NCBI GenBank assembly: GCA_018821365.1
Contig: JAHJML010000166.1
Coordinates: 1-40,764, forward strand
Reading direction: 5' to 3'
Source: Actinomycetota bacterium
Lineage (GTDB): Bacteria > Actinomycetota > Acidimicrobiia > Spongiisociales > UBA11373
DNA length: 40,764 bases
Shown here: one piece after another, positions 39,642-40,764 of the stretch
How the letters are laid out: each line of letters opens with the position of its first letter
Numbering within the stretch: the first letter of the stretch is position 1
The notes under the pieces: model-generated
Databases searched by the model: none
Told to the model about the DNA's origin: nothing
What the model saw: only the letters and a program-made list of their open reading frames with translations
Program-made: the position numbers and the translations under genes

Positions 39642-40676
39642 ATGGATCGCCGCGAGTTCCTCAAAGCCGCAGGCGCCACCGCCATCTGGCTGTCGCTGGC
39701 CGGATGTGGTGGAGGGACGGCGTCCGCAGAACGCAAGCCCAACATCGTCCTATTCATGGCCGACGATCTCGGGTATGAGACGCTGGGCGCCTACGGCGGC
39801 ACGTCGTTTTCCACACCCGTCCTCGACGGCCTGGCGACCGGCGGCATTCGGTTCGACCACTGTTACAGCCAGGTGTTGTGCACCCCGTCGCGCGTCGAGA
39901 TCCTCACCGGCCTCTACAACCAGAGGAACTACACGGCATTCGGCATCATGGCACCCGGGCAGACCACCTTCGCCCACGTCCTCGCCGACGCCGGATACGC
40001 GACGTGCATCGTCGGGAAGTGGCAGTTGTACGGGGCGGCCAACGCCCCCGAGGACCTGCAGGGCACCGGGACCCTCCCCGATGCGGCCGGGTTCGACGAG
40101 CACTGTCTCTGGCAGGTGACCGGACGGGGGTCCCGGTACCTCGACCCCGAGATCACCCAGAACGGCGAGATCCTCCCCGACACGGGCGGTGAGTTCGGGC
40201 CCGATGTCTTCGCCGCCTATGCAACCGATTTCATCGCCAGGCAGGGCGAGCGGCCGTTCCTCCTCTACTACCCGATGGTCCTCCCGCACGCCCCGTTCAC
40301 CGAGACGCCCAACCATCCCGATTGGCCGACGAAGCCTGGGAACGATCCCGCCCTCTTCGGGGGCATGGTGTCCTACATCGACGAGATCGTCGGGCGGATC
40401 GTCGCGGCACTCGACGACAACGGGGTCCGCAACGACACCCTGGTGCTGTTCACCGGAGACAACGGAACGGACTCACGCATCACGTCTGTCGTCGGCGGCA
40501 CCCCCGTCACCGGGGGCAAGAGCACCACGACGGACACTGGAACCCATGTGCCATTGATCGTCAACTGGCCCGGCACCGTCCCGGCCGGCCGGGCAACCGA
40601 CGACCTGGTCGACTTCAGCGACGTCCTGCCGACCATGGCCGCATTGGCCGGTATCGAACCACCCAGCCGGACGTAG
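39642..40676 (+). CDS. Exported sulfatase, C-terminally truncated
   Basis: 344 residues. A twin-arginine-like start (RREFLK) with a lipobox LAGC suggests Tat export as a lipoprotein. The type I sulfatase core follows: NIVLFMADDLGYETLGAYGG metal site, the formylglycine signature Cys80-Thr-Pro-Ser-Arg (CTPSR), GKWQLYG, and LVLFTGDNGTDSR. It hydrolyses sulfate esters when an activating enzyme converts Cys80. The frame stops right after the LVDFSDVLPTMAALAGIEPP motif, where sulfatases normally continue for about 100 or more residues, so the C-terminal domain is missing. Sequence composition changes at the same point. It may be a disrupted gene or an assembly edge, and activity is doubtful. Confidence 0.85.
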   Translation: MDRREFLKAAGATAIWLSLAGCGGGTASAERKPNIVLFMADDLGYETLGAYGGTSFSTPVLDGLATGGIRFDHCYSQVLCTPSRVEILTGLYNQRNYTAFGIMAPGQTTFAHVLADAGYATCIVGKWQLYGAANAPEDLQGTGTLPDAAGFDEHCLWQVTGRGSRYLDPEITQNGEILPDTGGEFGPDVFAAYATDFIARQGERPFLLYYPMVLPHAPFTETPNHPDWPTKPGNDPALFGGMVSYIDEIVGRIVAALDDNGVRNDTLVLFTGDNGTDSRITSVVGGTPVTGGKSTTTDTGTHVPLIVNWPGTVPAGRATDDLVDFSDVLPTMAALAGIEPPSRT

Positions 40677-40764
40677 ATGGGACGTATGTCCAAGAGTCAG
40701 GGAGTACGGGGCGCAGCTACCCGTTACAGTGTATTTTTTGGGGGACAGATTACGACGTACAGGC
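40677..40764. other. Lower-GC tail after the truncated sulfatase, possible mobile-element or contig junction
   Basis: These 88 bases are about 53 percent GC against roughly 70 percent in the window and include a T6G5 run. They do not continue the sulfatase in any frame. No transposase or terminal repeat can be recognised in so short a piece. Confidence 0.35.

Overview
The window reads as a chromosomal segment of a high-GC actinobacterium (Actinomycetota). GC is about 70 percent by eye and coding density is very high, with no gap above 250 bp. It holds a probable F420-type luciferase-like oxidoreductase, a DosR/DosS-type two-component pair, a type II (GNAT-first) protein acetyltransferase and the classical menaquinone genes. 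The many Thr/Ser-rich secreted proteins and the CRTAC1-like lipoprotein would suit an environmental lineage such as Acidimicrobiia, but the class is inference. No RNA gene, CRISPR array or complete mobile element was seen.

Layout. 1-2144: a partial FG-GAP/CRTAC1-like lipoprotein and a secreted protein ending in a peptidase S74 intramolecular chaperone domain. 2161-6566 (minus): ferrous-iron operon, DtxR/IdeR-type regulator - feoA - feoB - feoC - BrkB-family membrane protein, with a perfect inverted repeat over the regulator's start codon. 6671-13460 (plus): anchored PQQ-type beta-propeller, M3 oligopeptidase and a secreted GH57 lipoprotein. 13570-21460: menaquinone block (SDR, menE, menB, menA, menD, menF, a second SDR); menC and menH are not recognisable here.

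21445-29848 is the most interesting region. A DosR-like regulator heads an operon with a universal stress protein, a CBS-BON protein and an alpha/beta hydrolase, divergent from a single-GAF sensor kinase. A sulfide:quinone-oxidoreductase-like flavoprotein and a GYD-protein/protein-acetyltransferase operon follow. Sequences resembling the mycobacterial DosR box lie in all three control regions, mostly centred near -42 or one to two turns upstream of plausible -10 hexamers. The block therefore looks like a compact dormancy/hypoxia-type regulon. The acetyltransferase has the Streptomyces PatA domain order, and a substrate class of that enzyme, acetoacetyl-CoA synthetase, is encoded at 37684.

29956-40764: an ABC-F ATPase, a trypsin-like protease with an RTX tail, a luciferase-like oxidoreductase, the TrkH/TrkA potassium system, a small secreted protein, acetoacetyl-CoA synthetase, and a sulfatase that stops early where sequence composition changes (possible element junction or contig edge).

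A window-wide signature is the hexamer TANNNT ending 6-9 nt before the start codon in fourteen genes, the arrangement of leaderless transcripts. It was used to choose several starts. Recurrent GTGA/ATGA stop-start overlaps join genes inside operons.
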